A stretch of DNA of 64,000 bases from an uncultured cyanobacterium. GTDB taxonomy: Bacteria; Cyanobacteriota; Cyanobacteriia; CACIAM-69d. This document shows, piece after piece, positions 17,961 through 27,696 of the stretch. The position numbers were made by a program, and so were the translations under genes. The notes beneath the pieces were generated by a model. It ran no database searches, was not told where the DNA came from, and saw nothing but the letters and a program-made list of their open reading frames with translations. Where the stretch lies: the NCBI GenBank assembly GCA_937883785.1, contig CALGDE010000142.1:1-64000 (forward strand). The letters are read 5' to 3'. Numbering within the stretch: the first letter of the stretch is position 1; each line of letters begins with the position of its first letter.

Positions 17961-18312
17961 TGCGCACAAGGGGCATTACCCTAGCCAGGCGCAGAACAGA
18001 GATCTCAATGAACGAAATTACCCTCCTACACGGGACACTTGCGACGGAGGGCAACACAGTGGTTTTCGAAGATTAATGCTTAGTAACGGTTCGTTTACTT
18101 TGTTGTTTGATCATATTGAAAACTAGCGAAATCTTGAGGCGACGATGGTGTAAAAACTGCCGTCGCCTTCGTTTATGAAAACTGTACTTAGCGCCAACCC
18201 AGTAAAATCGTCGTTCTTGATCTCTACATTTAGCGTTATATACGAGCATTTTGATTTGACGCCCTAGGCTATGATGTTGTCTCGTAATTCCAAATACTTC
18301 CTCGAGGTATCC
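17961..18312. other. Intergenic region upstream of nrdJ with a hairpin
   Basis: About 350 bases without a believable gene. A hairpin is formed by AGGCGACG (18137-18144) and CGTCGCCT (18161-18168). The B12-box of cobalamin riboswitches was looked for and not found. The nrdJ promoter is presumably here. Confidence 0.5.
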
Positions 18313-20589
18313 ATGGTTCGAGAACTTGATCGCCCCCAATATCAGGAGTTTCCGGTCGCTGCCCCAACGGCATATCCAGTGTTTTATCGCACCTACAGTC
18401 GCCGTGTGAACGGACAGCGTGAAACGTGGCAACAGGTGGGCGATCGCGTCATCAAGGGGCTGAAAAAGCTGGGCAAATTAAGCGACGAAGAGTGTAATTT
18501 GCTACGTCGCATGCACAAAAATATTCAGGCACTGCCGTCGGGGCGGTGGCTGTGGGTGGGCGGCACCGAATGGTTGGAGAAGCCGTCGAATTTTTCCGGT
18601 GCCTACAACTGCACCAGCACCAATGTGGTGGACTGGCGGGCGTTTGGGCTGATGATGGATTTGGCGATGATGGGCTGCGGCACAGGTGCGGTGCTGGAGC
18701 CAGAGCACGTGGGGCAGTTGCCGCCCATTCGCAATAGGCTGACGGTGGCGGTGGCGGGTACCCAGGGAGAGGTTCCCGCCGGGGAGCGCCAGGAAGAGAC
18801 CTCTGTGGCGATCGCTGGTAACGCGGTCACCATTACGGTGGGCGACAGTCGTCAGGGCTGGGTGAAGTCTTACCAAACGGTGCTGGAGCTATCGAGCGCG
18901 GAACAGTTCGACGCCACGGTGAATATCACCATTAATATTCGCCATATTCGTCCCACGGGCGAGGTGCTGAAAGGCTTTGGCGGCGTGGCGAATCCCATCA
19001 AAGTGCCCGACATGTACCACAAGCTGGTGCGGATTCTCAACAAGGCAGTGGGGCGACAGCTCACGTCAGTGGAGTGCTGCTTGCTAATTGACCAGGCTGC
19101 CGTGGTAGTAGTGGCAGGCAATGTGCGTCGCAGTGCCGGGATGCGCCAGTTTTCTAGCGAGGACGTGGCGGGGGCGACGGCGAAGGATAATTTGTGGCAG
19201 CAGGACGATAATGGCAACTGGCGCATTGACCCAGAGCGAGATGCCCTGCGCATGGCGAACCATACCCGCGTTTTCCATCGCAAGCCCACGTTGGAAGAGT
19301 GTACCGACGCGGTGCGCAAGCAGTTTTATTCTGGCGAGGGGGCCATCCAGTGGGCTGGGGAGGCGATCGTCCGGGCCAGTGCTGACCTTGTAACGTCGGA
19401 GCTAAAGCAGGAATTTATTGCGGCTTACGAGGCGGGCAACGGTCGAGAGTGGCTAAAAAATCAGGATCCCAGCCAAAGCGACGCCGTGTTGGATCATCGA
19501 ATGGGGCGCTACGGTTTGAACCCCTGCGGAGAAATTATTGGGGAGGATTTCCACTGCAACTTAGCGGAGATTCACCTGAACCAGCTGGATCCAAAGGACC
19601 TGCAAGCCCAAGGGGATGCGTTCCGGGCGGGCGGTTTAGCGGTGGCGTCCTTGCTCCATCACCAATTCCAGGAGGATCGCTATCGCTTCAGCCGGGAAAT
19701 TGATCCCATTGTGGGGGTGTCCTTCACCGGTTTGTTCGACTTCTTTGTGAAAGCCTTTGGGGTGGACTGGCTGAAATGGTGGGAGGCGGGACGTCCCGAC
19801 ACCGTGGTGGGGCTCACCTTTAAGCAAAAAGAGGCGGAGTTTTTGACCCGCTGGCGGAATACGGTGAATGAAACGGTGTGGGATTATTGTGATCGCCATA
19901 ACTTAACCCGCCCCAACCGCTGCACCACCGTCCAACCGGCGGGCACGAAATCCCTGCTCACGGGATCTTCTCCCGGCTGGCACCCGCCCAAAGCTGCTCG
20001 ATTTATTCGACGCATCACCTTCCGCAAAAACGATCCGGTGGCGCGGGCATGTATGGACTATGGCTACAACGTGGTGCCGTCCCAGGCAGATAAGGATGAC
20101 GCGGGCAATTTGCTGAACGATCCCTTTGATCCGCGCTGTTCCGAGTGGCTGGTGGAAATTCCGGTGTCGGTGTCCTGGGCAGATTTGCCGGGGGCAGATG
20201 ATATTGCCATTGAAAAATTCTCGGCGCTAGCTCAGTTTGATTTCTATATGCAAGTGCAAACGTGCTACACCGCCCACAATACCTCCGCCACCATTGAGCT
20301 GCGCGAGGAAGAGGTGGAGCCGTTGGCCCAGCGCATTCACCAGGCGGTACAGAATAACGAGGGCTATATGAGTGCAGCACTGCTGGCGCGTTTCGATGCG
20401 CCCTTCCCCCGGTTGCCCTTCGAAAAAATTGACCGCAGTACTTACGGTCAATTAGTGAAAGAGATGCTGGAGCGGCGCACCGTTGATAATTTCAACGTGG
20501 CGCTGGCCCGGTATGACTCTGGACAACAACAGGAAGAGGGACCAGCCGGCTGCGATTCCGATAAGTGTCTGATGCCAGAAACGAAGTAG
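18313..20589 (+). CDS. nrdJ: Adenosylcobalamin-dependent ribonucleoside-triphosphate reductase (class II)
   Basis: Reduces ribonucleoside triphosphates to deoxynucleotides with a B12 radical, independent of oxygen. The 758-residue protein resembles the monomeric Lactobacillus-type RTPR in length. Cys 100 in NCTSTNV and Cys 415 in EDFHCN fit the redox-active pair, Cys 405 in GLNPCGEI the thiyl radical site, and the C-terminal CDSDKC (747, 752) the swinging disulfide. ATG 18313 was chosen over an upstream ATG at 18271 because GAGG precedes it and the family starts near here. No intein interrupts the gene, although cyanobacterial copies often carry them. It ends in a strong hairpin region. Confidence 0.95.
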   Translation: MVRELDRPQYQEFPVAAPTAYPVFYRTYSRRVNGQRETWQQVGDRVIKGLKKLGKLSDEECNLLRRMHKNIQALPSGRWLWVGGTEWLEKPSNFSGAYNCTSTNVVDWRAFGLMMDLAMMGCGTGAVLEPEHVGQLPPIRNRLTVAVAGTQGEVPAGERQEETSVAIAGNAVTITVGDSRQGWVKSYQTVLELSSAEQFDATVNITINIRHIRPTGEVLKGFGGVANPIKVPDMYHKLVRILNKAVGRQLTSVECCLLIDQAAVVVVAGNVRRSAGMRQFSSEDVAGATAKDNLWQQDDNGNWRIDPERDALRMANHTRVFHRKPTLEECTDAVRKQFYSGEGAIQWAGEAIVRASADLVTSELKQEFIAAYEAGNGREWLKNQDPSQSDAVLDHRMGRYGLNPCGEIIGEDFHCNLAEIHLNQLDPKDLQAQGDAFRAGGLAVASLLHHQFQEDRYRFSREIDPIVGVSFTGLFDFFVKAFGVDWLKWWEAGRPDTVVGLTFKQKEAEFLTRWRNTVNETVWDYCDRHNLTRPNRCTTVQPAGTKSLLTGSSPGWHPPKAARFIRRITFRKNDPVARACMDYGYNVVPSQADKDDAGNLLNDPFDPRCSEWLVEIPVSVSWADLPGADDIAIEKFSALAQFDFYMQVQTCYTAHNTSATIELREEEVEPLAQRIHQAVQNNEGYMSAALLARFDAPFPRLPFEKIDRSTYGQLVKEMLERRTVDNFNVALARYDSGQQQEEGPAGCDSDKCLMPETK

Positions 20590-20608
20590 CGGCAAATGTA
20601 ATCAAGCT

Positions 20609-20635
20609 CAATCTCCCCTTAACAAGGGGAGATTG
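20609..20635. terminator. Perfect 12-bp hairpin after nrdJ
   Basis: CAATCTCCCCTT, loop AAC, then AAGGGGAGATTG. It lies 20 bases after the nrdJ stop codon, between convergent genes. No T-run follows, so it could be a transcript-end stabiliser or a dispersed repeat-type palindrome. Confidence 0.5.
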
Positions 20636-20708
20636 AGAGGGGATCGTTGCCCTTTACCCGTTCATAAAAATCTTTGGCTGAAAGCTTAGGCCTCAGAGGA
20701 TCCCCATC

Positions 20709-20732
20709 CCCCCTTAATCAAGGGGGCTTTTT
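20709..20732 (+). terminator. Rho-independent terminator between nrdJ and the MFS gene
   Basis: CCCCCTT, loop AATC, AAGGGGG, then CTTTTT. It would end transcription coming from nrdJ and protect the convergent MFS gene. Confidence 0.7.
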
Positions 20733-20751
20733 ATTGGGCATTTTTCTACTT

Positions 20752-22017
20752 TTAGGTGGCGGATTGGGATTCTGCTTGGGATAGCTGGGAGGTTTTGGCT
20801 CGGCGCGATCGCCCCAGTTGAAAGGTTAAAAAGGCGATCACTGCAAATACGATGCCACTGGCACCGGCGCGGCTGGAGGTGGTTTCTAGAATATCGGCGA
20901 AGGGGGTCCAGTTAAGCAAAGCCATACCCGCGGCAAAGCCACCAAAGTAGGAGCCCACTGCTAAGCCACCGCGATCGCCAGTCAATGCCAAAAACGCCAG
21001 AGGGATGGCACCGTTAAACACCACAGTCCACGCCAACATTGAAATTACGATAAAAATAATGACGGCGTTAACGGGCAGGGGCGTTTGTAAACCCGTCACC
21101 GTCAGCATTAGCATCAGCGCTCCGCCCGATACCATTTTTCGCAATCCCCATAGGCTGTTAAGGGCTCCGGCGGGGACGGCGAGGCAGGCGGCGGTAAATA
21201 GAAACGCAAAAATTGCAGGGCCGGGGGTAATGGTGGGAAACGTATCCACCAGCACCGGTCCCAAGCTGCCCACAATAAGCCTTAGCCCCCAGGCGATCGC
21301 CCCGCCTAGCAACAGCACCTGCCCGACAGTGGTCCAGGGAGTGGTTTGCACGCTGGCTTTCAGGGACGGTGGCGCTTCGGGAATGTCAATGGTGGTTAAC
21401 TTCCGCTCCGGTTTCACTAGCTGCAACACTCCAGCGCTGGCCACCAACACCAATGAACTGCCACCGAGGGCAGTGGGTGCGCCGAGGGCTAACAGAAAGG
21501 TTTGCAGGGGTTTGGCGAAGGCTCCCACCATAGCCATGGCAAATAATAACAACCCCATACTCTGAGCTAGGCGGGTTTCCAAGGCGTACTGGCGCAGCAG
21601 GGCGATCGCCGGGCTACGAAAGGCGGCCATGGCGATCGCCCAGCCAATCAGCAACACGGTCAAAATAATGCCCATCACCGGGCTACGTCCAGCGGCGATC
21701 GCTGGCACCACCAACAAAATCAACGCTGCAATGCCCACGCCCACCGCCACAAAGGAAAATCGTTTTCCTAAGGTGGCTCGATAGCGATCGCTCCAAAACC
21801 CCATCATCGGCTCCAGGGCGATCGCCAGAAAGTCCTCTCCGCGACTAACGGGAACTTCGGTGCCCGGCAGCCCCACCTGTTCAAATAACACCGGCAAATA
21901 GGCACGGTAGGCGACCCATGCAAAAGCGATCGCCCCCTGGAGAATGGCGAGGGCAATCACATTGGTCCAAAGGGTGCCTTTGGAATGGACTGAATTGGAG
22001 GGTGACAAATTTTCCAT
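20752..22017 (-). CDS. MFS transporter (SLC45/sucrose-transporter-like)
   Basis: A 421-residue inner-membrane protein with about twelve hydrophobic segments. After TM2 it has GFWSDRY, the MFS motif A variant of the glycoside/sucrose-type transporters, and the YRAYLPVLFE segment before it. Cyanobacterial relatives are annotated as SLC45-like. Substrate is not known. It follows argG by 82 bases on the same strand and could be co-transcribed with it, although the two functions do not obviously connect. Confidence 0.8.
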   Translation of the reverse strand: MENLSPSNSVHSKGTLWTNVIALAILQGAIAFAWVAYRAYLPVLFEQVGLPGTEVPVSRGEDFLAIALEPMMGFWSDRYRATLGKRFSFVAVGVGIAALILLVVPAIAAGRSPVMGIILTVLLIGWAIAMAAFRSPAIALLRQYALETRLAQSMGLLLFAMAMVGAFAKPLQTFLLALGAPTALGGSSLVLVASAGVLQLVKPERKLTTIDIPEAPPSLKASVQTTPWTTVGQVLLLGGAIAWGLRLIVGSLGPVLVDTFPTITPGPAIFAFLFTAACLAVPAGALNSLWGLRKMVSGGALMLMLTVTGLQTPLPVNAVIIFIVISMLAWTVVFNGAIPLAFLALTGDRGGLAVGSYFGGFAAGMALLNWTPFADILETTSSRAGASGIVFAVIAFLTFQLGRSRRAKTSQLSQAESQSAT

Positions 22018-22099
22018 GGGACCGATGGGGAGGGATACGCTTCTGTTTTAACAGTCCTCTCCCCGTGACACCCCTTCAGGGTTTTACCCCCGATTTTCC

Positions 22100-23305
22100 C
22101 TAACCTTTACGCAGATTTTCTGACCAAACGCGGGTGGGCAAACCCCATACGTAAATAAAGCCATCGGCAGCTTTGTGGTCAAATTTATCGTCGGAGCTAT
22201 AGGTTGCCAGCTCCTCGGAATAAATCGCCAGGTCAGACTTTCGACCCACAACCTGAGCGCTCCCCTTAAATAGCTTCACCTTGACGGTGCCGGTTACCCG
22301 CTGCTGGGTTTCCGTAATAAAGGCATCGAGAGCAGTTTTAAGGGGGCTATACCAAAGTCCGTTGTAAACCAACTCGCCATAGGTTTGTTCAACGCCACGC
22401 TTATAGCGGGTTACATCAGCGGTTAGGGTCATGCTTTCTAAATCTCGGTGGGCTTGGATGAGTACCAACAGCGCCGGCACTTCGTAAATTTCCCGAGACT
22501 TAATGCCCACAACACGGTTTTCCACCATGTCGATGCGCCCAACGCCTTGGCCGCCCACGCGCTCGTTTAGCTGGGTAATCAGCGTAATGGGATCCAAGGC
22601 TTGACCGTCTAGGCTTACGGGAACACCCTTTTCAAAGCCAATGTCCACATAGTCGGGCTCGTCGGGGGTGTCGGCGACTCCCTTGGTCATTTCAAACACT
22701 TCTTCCGGTGCTTCCGTCCAAGGATCTTCCAGGGGACCTGCTTCAATGCTGCGTCCCAATAGGTTTTTGTCGATGCTGTAGGGAGACTTTTTCTTTACCG
22801 GCGACGGAATGCCAAATTTTTCACCGTAGGCGATCGTCTCTTCCCGACTCATGCCCCATTCCCGGGCGGGGGTTAGCACTTTCAGGTCGGGGTTGAGGGC
22901 AGCGATGGATACATCAAAGCGTACCTGGTCATTTCCTTTTCCGGTACAGCCGTGGGCCACCGCATCGGCACCATATTCCGCCGCTGCATCCACCAGCATT
23001 TTGGCAATTAAGGGTCGCGCCAGCGCCGTAGAGAGGGGGTAGCGATCTTCGTACAGCAAGTTGGCTTGAATCGCCGGGAATGCGTAGTTGCGAATAAAAT
23101 CTTCGCGTCCGTCATTAACCAGGGATACCACCGCCCCCGAATCCAACGCCTTTTGCTTGATGGGTCCCAGCTCTTCCCCTTGACCCAAATCCGCTGCCAA
23201 GGTGATGACCTCTTCAACACCCCACTCTTCTTTCAGATAAGGAATACAAACGGAAGTATCAACACCTCCGGAATATGCCAGCACAACTTTTTTCGCGCGA
23301 CCCAT
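22100..23305 (-). CDS. argG: Argininosuccinate synthase
   Basis: Joins citrulline and aspartate with ATP to form argininosuccinate, the penultimate step of arginine synthesis. The 401-residue length is standard for the type I enzyme. The ATP pyrophosphatase loop [10 protein letters not shown] is at residues 9-18; [13 protein letters not shown] and the [10 protein letters not shown] segment are present. The start ATG 23305 is preceded by no other in-frame candidate. The IS at 23412 inserted about 107 bases upstream of the start, so the promoter region is close to the insertion. Confidence 0.97.
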   Translation of the reverse strand: MGRAKKVVLAYSGGVDTSVCIPYLKEEWGVEEVITLAADLGQGEELGPIKQKALDSGAVVSLVNDGREDFIRNYAFPAIQANLLYEDRYPLSTALARPLIAKMLVDAAAEYGADAVAHGCTGKGNDQVRFDVSIAALNPDLKVLTPAREWGMSREETIAYGEKFGIPSPVKKKSPYSIDKNLLGRSIEAGPLEDPWTEAPEEVFEMTKGVADTPDEPDYVDIGFEKGVPVSLDGQALDPITLITQLNERVGGQGVGRIDMVENRVVGIKSREIYEVPALLVLIQAHRDLESMTLTADVTRYKRGVEQTYGELVYNGLWYSPLKTALDAFITETQQRVTGTVKVKLFKGSAQVVGRKSDLAIYSEELATYSSDDKFDHKAADGFIYVWGLPTRVWSENLRKG

Positions 23306-23411
23306 GGCTTTCTTGGTTTTTGAGACGACGCTCTATATTTAAACAGACCGTTGACTTTAACAATGTTGTATTAGGGTTTGCCCATATTCTTGGCGATTTT
23401 TTGAGGGGAAT

Positions 23412-23430
23412 GGCGTTGTTGCATTGATAG
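23412..23430. repeat. Left terminal inverted repeat of the IS903-type element
   Basis: Nineteen bases, exact reverse complement of 24470-24488. Confidence 0.85.
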
Positions 23431-23483
23431 GGGTTACAGAGGGGGGATGGGCTAGGGTTTAAGTACCACCAAAAACCAGGTCC

Positions 23484-24524
23484 ATGAACTCCCCCATCCG
23501 CAACTGGTCCGAGTATAACGCTGGCTTAAAACAGCGAGGCAGTCTCACCCTGTGGCTGAACGAGGACGCTATCCATCATTGGTACGCCCCTGAGCAACCG
23601 GCTAGACGAGGGTCCAACCGAATCTACAGTGACCTGGCTATCACCACCTTTGAAACTCTTAAGAGCGTCTACGGTTTAGCAGGACGTCAAACGGAAGAGT
23701 TTCTCCAGTCTCTATTGAAGCTAATGCAGGTGGACCTATCGGTGCCCGAGCACAGCACCGTGTCCCGTCGAAAGGGAACCCTCTCAGTGCCTTTAGCGGT
23801 GAAACCTAACTCCTCATCGATTCATCTGATGGTGGACTCCACCGGGGTCAAGGTGTACGGAGAGGGAGAATGGAAAACGCGACAACATGGCATCAGTAAA
23901 CGGCGCACCTGGCGTAAGCTGCACGTGGCAGTGAATGAGTCCACCGGTGAAATTCTCTGTGCTGAGGTGACTCTTAACACCGTCCATGACAGCGAGATGC
24001 TCGAGAACTTGTTGGAAGATATCGATGATAATGCCTCGGTAGAGCAGGTGTCTGCCGACGGCGCTTACGATACCCGCCGCTGCTATGAGGTACTCCAGCA
24101 GAAGGGGGCAAAAGCAGTCATCCCACCGCGTAAGAACGCCAAAATTTGGCAGCACGGTAACTGTCATGGACCGGCTCATCCCCGTGATGAGAACCTGCGC
24201 TTTATTCGACGACACGGTCGTAAATCATGGAAGCGTCACAGAGGCTACCACCGTCGCTCCATCGCTGAAACCACTATGAGTCGCTTCAAGAGCACTTTTG
24301 GAGGTACTGTTAAGTCCCGGAACTTCGCTAATCAAGCGGCTGAGCTGCGGGTGAAATGTGCCGTGCTCAATCGCATGATTCAGATTGCCAAGCCCGTGAC
24401 GGTGTGGGAAGCAGCTTGGAGCCTAGCGTCAGCTTCAACGAGTCGCTTAACCATACAGAGTGCATTCCACTATCAATGCAACAACGCCAAGCCATTAGGA
24501 AAAAACGACAGGATAAGTACGTAG
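23484..24524 (+). CDS. IS5-family transposase (IS903 group)
   Basis: A 346-residue DDE transposase close to the IS903 type. Family features include NWSEYNAGLKQRGSLTLWL, the catalytic Asp in VDSTGVKVYGEGEWK, the second Asp in SADGAYDTRRCYE and the Glu region GYHRRSIAETTMSRFKS. The C-terminal 11 codons lie outside the right inverted repeat, so the stop codon comes from flanking DNA. In many IS the stop lies within the element, so the tail here may be an accident of the insertion site; catalysis should not need it. Confidence 0.9.
   Translation: MNSPIRNWSEYNAGLKQRGSLTLWLNEDAIHHWYAPEQPARRGSNRIYSDLAITTFETLKSVYGLAGRQTEEFLQSLLKLMQVDLSVPEHSTVSRRKGTLSVPLAVKPNSSSIHLMVDSTGVKVYGEGEWKTRQHGISKRRTWRKLHVAVNESTGEILCAEVTLNTVHDSEMLENLLEDIDDNASVEQVSADGAYDTRRCYEVLQQKGAKAVIPPRKNAKIWQHGNCHGPAHPRDENLRFIRRHGRKSWKRHRGYHRRSIAETTMSRFKSTFGGTVKSRNFANQAAELRVKCAVLNRMIQIAKPVTVWEAAWSLASASTSRLTIQSAFHYQCNNAKPLGKNDRIST
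24470..24488. repeat. Right terminal inverted repeat of the IS903-type element
   Basis: Exact reverse complement of 23412-23430. It lies inside the 3' end of the transposase frame, which runs on for 36 bases beyond it. Confidence 0.85.
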
Positions 24525-24718
24525 GACGCCAGCGACCCTTTCACAAGAAGGAGACAAAGAACAGTAATTTTAAGCTGGGTTTGTACGCTCAATTATTTTG
24601 TGATTTATCCCAAGAGCTGATGATGTTGGAGCGTCAGCTGATGGAGTTAACTCCTGGAAAGCGGCTCTTTTACTGGAGGGGCGAAATGGCTAGAAGAAAG
24701 ATACAGCATGCTTTTTAG
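24476..24718 (+). CDS. Hypothetical frame bordering the IS, possible interrupted-gene remnant
   Basis: An 80-residue frame whose ATG lies in the right inverted repeat and which continues through 230 bases of non-IS DNA. It is basic at first (RKKRQDKYVGRQ), then helical (QLFCDLSQELMMLERQLMEL) and ends GEMARRKIQHAF. It is plausibly the 3' remnant of a host or mobile gene cut by the insertion. No family recognised and no ribosome binding site seen. Confidence 0.3.
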   Translation: MQQRQAIRKKRQDKYVGRQRPFHKKETKNSNFKLGLYAQLFCDLSQELMMLERQLMELTPGKRLFYWRGEMARRKIQHAF

Positions 24719-24769
24719 TGCTCTTGTCACCCCGTCAGGAGAAACGGTCATACTCCACGGTTCGGGTCC

Positions 24770-25101
24770 ATTGTCTGAGTCGTTAATGAACTTGATGCCA
24801 GGTTCCGTCATCGCGCCACTGGGCAGAGAGTGATACACCGTCTTGTGTTTGGGATAGTACTTGAGGAGGTATCTCCAGGTTCAGCCAGTGCGAAGGACAT
24901 TATAGAATGGCATTGGCTACCTGAGGCAGGTCCACGGTGCGAGGACGACCACCAGGCTTGGCGGGAGGCAGTAGGGCTTCAAGTAAGGTCCACTGTTCGT
25001 CGGTAAGATCGCTGGGATAAATTTGAGTCATCGCTGAAGGGAGCTGTTGGTTGTTCAACTACAGGCTAAATCCCGTCAGCTTTTTTACTTTTCAGACATC
25101 C
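24770..25101 (-). pseudogene. Decayed IS5-family transposase and element end
   Basis: Minus-strand frame from ATG 25031 reads MTQIYPSDLTDEQW, LLPPAKPGGRPRTVDLPQ and VANAIL, the N-terminus of the DUF4096-type IS5 transposase. Then an extra base and an in-frame TGA break it; the sequence continues in a shifted frame as a YVLRTG-x-TWRYLLKYYPKHKTVYHSL-like stretch, and shifts again to QWRDDGTWHQV. Similarity fades near 24770. Positions 25057-25101 are its outer end, 80% identical to 1-45. The catalytic domain is absent. Confidence 0.8.
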
Positions 25102-25366
25102 ACTGAGACATCACCAAATTCCATTACCCACCCGTCATTCTGATTTCCTCTCCTAATCCTGCAACGCCCCGTCAAACACCAATACTGCTTCAACGAAGAG
25201 GCGGTTGTCTTTCGCTGTGCCTCCATATGTCCTGGACGCCCTGGGAGTAGGCCTTTCTTTCACCTTTTTCCATTAACTATTTTGTAAAGCATATCGGCGT
25301 ATAAGAGAGAACTTGGAAACAGTAGTGCTTAAAGCCTAACCTTATGCACCTAACTGAGCACACGCC
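25102..25366. other. Intergenic, nothing recognised
   Basis: Short stretch between the IS remnant and the 3' end of the kinase gene. No coding frame, repeat or obvious terminator was found. Confidence 0.4.
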
Positions 25367-27397
25367 CTACTGCCCAACGGGAAAAGCATCCGTGAAAGAC
25401 CCTGAAGGTCTTACATTCCCACCACTCCCAGATTGCCGTGGTGATGGTCTTCCTCCAGATTGAGACCTACTAGATTCATTTCGTTGCCCAGAAGTGTTTG
25501 ATAATACCGGCTGTGGAGGGGGGGTGGGGGTTAAAGCTGCCACTCGGGTATTCATGGCGCTTCTTTGCTTTTGGTATTCCTCTAAGCGCTGAGTAGCTGT
25601 GGCGGCTTGAGTGGTGTTGGCAAAGGTGGCTGTGTTGCTGATGGGGGCGATCGCCTTTTCCCAGGCTGTTGCCGCTGCTTGATACTCGGGCAGTTTTTTG
25701 GTCTGGCTCGCTTTTTCCGTTGCCTTAGTAGCAGCCTTCGCCAATTCCTCAGCTTCCTTCAGCTTCGCCGTTGCGGTATTTTCAGCTTCCATTCGCTCTT
25801 GTAGTGCGGTTACCGTTTTTTCAGCGGCTGGGATTTGCTGTTGCGCCGCTTGATAGCCTGGTTGATTAGGGGAGAGCGCCTTTAAATCCATCAATACCTT
25901 TCGCGTATTGGCGAGGGCGTCTTCCAGCTCCTGAGCTGTCTTGGCTGCTGTTAAGGTCTGATTACCCTGTTCAATTGCTTGGGTTACGTCTTCTTGGGTT
26001 TGGGCAATTTTTTGCTGTTCTGATAGCTGTTGATACAGTGATCGCGCCCGTTTCAAAGCCTCCTGAGCCTGTTCATAATCCAGCGCCAACTCCGGCAAGG
26101 ATTCCAAATCAGCGATCGCCCCGTCTAGGCTTCCCACTGCCTGACCCAGCTCCTGGGCAGAGACCAAGGAGGACTGCTGATTTTTCACCGCTTCGACATT
26201 GGTGATCGCTGCGGTGTAAGTCTCATTCCACCCTTCTTCCCCAACACACCGCTGAAACTGGCGACATAGGGGTGTGTGTGGAATTGCCACCCAACTGCCT
26301 CCTAAAAGAATGGCAGCGGCACCCGCCACAGTTCCGCCAATTAAGGTTGCCGGAAGAGATTTCTTGGGGGTACTTGGGATAGGCGATCGCTGGGCAGGAG
26401 CAGTGTCTTCAGGAGGTGCACTGGACTCTGTTTTAGGCGTCTCCCCGATGATTTCTATCCCCGTTTCTGGAGGTTTTGCTTGTCGTGGGGACGTTTCAGA
26501 ACCTCTGGGCTCGTCTATCTTTGTCTTACGGGGGGCGTTCAGTTCCAACAGAATATTGCCTGCATTGCTATAGCGATCGCGGGGCCGATCCGCCACCATA
26601 CGATCCAAAATCTGCCCCAGTTCCTCACTCACCTCACAGTGCGATCGCCAATCCCAACTCAAATCTTGCTGATTAATCAACGCCTCGGGCTCTTGATTCG
26701 TCAACAGCACCAACGCCGTTGCTCCCAAACTATAAATATCGCTAGCAGGCCCCGGCTCAATGCCCCGCATCTGCTCCGGCGACGCATACCCCATCTTCCC
26801 AATCACCGACGCCTGGGCCTGGTCACTGCCCGTTGCTAACAGAGTGGTCATCTTCTGCTTCACCGCCCCAAAATCAATCAGCACCGGCTTCCCCCCATCC
26901 GCCGGTTTGATGATGTTATCGGGCGTAATATCCCGGTGATAGATCTTTTGACGGTGCAAACTTTCCAAAAGCGGGAGTAAATAGGACAACATATCCCGCA
27001 CCTCCGCCTCGTCACAGGGCACCCCCGCCGACTGATTTTCCTTAAACCGTTGCCAGTAGGTTTGTCCTTCCACGTACTGTTGCACTAAGCACAGCCGCCC
27101 TTCCCATTCAAACGAACCGTGGAGAAAAGGCACCTGGGGATTATCAATCTTCCCCAACACCGCCGACTCCCGCTGAAACAACTCCCGCGCCTTCTCCAAC
27201 GCCCGCTCATTTTGAGATGTGGAGGGACAAAATTCCTTAAGAACCCACTGTTGTTCCCCCCCCTGCTCGTCGGAGACCAAATAGGTGCGCCCAAACCCCC
27301 CACTGCCTAACGATCGCACCACCCGATAGCGTCCGTTCACAATAATCCCCGGCTGCAAAGGCGCTCCGGTCTGGTTAATGGATACTTGACTAGTCAC
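25367..27397 (-). CDS. Membrane-anchored Ser/Thr protein kinase
   Basis: A protein of about 676 residues from GTG 27397 (a TTG 63 bases upstream is open but the extension is not protein-like). The Hanks-type kinase domain includes LGSGGFGRTYLV (P-loop), VLKEF with the ATP-binding Lys, HRDITPDNII (catalytic loop, Thr where HRDLK kinases have Lys, common in cyanobacterial kinases), DFGAVK, and YASPEQ. A Pro/Ser linker precedes one TM (LPATLIGGTVAGAAAILLGG). The C-terminal 300 residues, presumably periplasmic, are Ala/Gln/Glu-rich coiled coil after a CRQFQRCVG pair of cysteines. It lies 300 bases from the COP23-protease genes, so it may phosphorylate targets such as the FHA-ABC protein at 40004. 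Confidence 0.92.
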   Translation of the reverse strand: MTSQVSINQTGAPLQPGIIVNGRYRVVRSLGSGGFGRTYLVSDEQGGEQQWVLKEFCPSTSQNERALEKARELFQRESAVLGKIDNPQVPFLHGSFEWEGRLCLVQQYVEGQTYWQRFKENQSAGVPCDEAEVRDMLSYLLPLLESLHRQKIYHRDITPDNIIKPADGGKPVLIDFGAVKQKMTTLLATGSDQAQASVIGKMGYASPEQMRGIEPGPASDIYSLGATALVLLTNQEPEALINQQDLSWDWRSHCEVSEELGQILDRMVADRPRDRYSNAGNILLELNAPRKTKIDEPRGSETSPRQAKPPETGIEIIGETPKTESSAPPEDTAPAQRSPIPSTPKKSLPATLIGGTVAGAAAILLGGSWVAIPHTPLCRQFQRCVGEEGWNETYTAAITNVEAVKNQQSSLVSAQELGQAVGSLDGAIADLESLPELALDYEQAQEALKRARSLYQQLSEQQKIAQTQEDVTQAIEQGNQTLTAAKTAQELEDALANTRKVLMDLKALSPNQPGYQAAQQQIPAAEKTVTALQERMEAENTATAKLKEAEELAKAATKATEKASQTKKLPEYQAAATAWEKAIAPISNTATFANTTQAATATQRLEEYQKQRSAMNTRVAALTPTPPPQPVLSNTSGQRNESSRSQSGGRPSPRQSGSGGNVRPSGSFTDAFPVGQ

Positions 27398-27696
27398 AAT
27401 CCCAACCCCTAAGCAGCGAACTAAATTAGCGTATCGGCGACCGCCCCCCTGGTCTCGCAACTCTGTAACCAGGTGCTACAGGATGCAGGATCCTACATCT
27501 CAATACCAATTAGACTACCCCGTATCATCAACAATCTTCCACATCCTAACCCTAGGATTTTTGTCAAAAAGCTAACGCCCCCCTGAACTGTGCCTAAGTT
27601 AGCTCCTATGTCAGAAGATACTGCTATTCCTTGCACCCCATCACATAATTAAGTTACATATATTGTTGAATACTGAATAAATAGCACCCTGTTTCC

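Larger units (their letters stand above)
23412..24488 (+). mobile_element. IS5-family (IS903-type) insertion sequence
   Basis: The 19-base terminal inverted repeat GGCGTTGTTGCATTGATAG at 23412-23430 is matched exactly by its complement at 24470-24488. The element is about 1077 bases and encodes one DDE transposase. The 9 bases outside the two ends (GAGGGGAAT and AAGCCATTA) are unlike each other, so no target duplication is visible. IS903 ends are related (GGCTTTGTTGAATAAATC). The copy is apparently intact but has lost its duplication or arose by recombination. Confidence 0.85.

Noticed and set aside
17961-18312. Possible cobalamin riboswitch before the B12-dependent reductase
   Set aside because: No B12-box or the surrounding conserved elements could be found; only a simple hairpin is present.
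20609-20732. CRISPR-like repeat behind nrdJ
   Set aside because: The two hairpins are not direct repeats with spacers; they fit termination structures between convergent genes.
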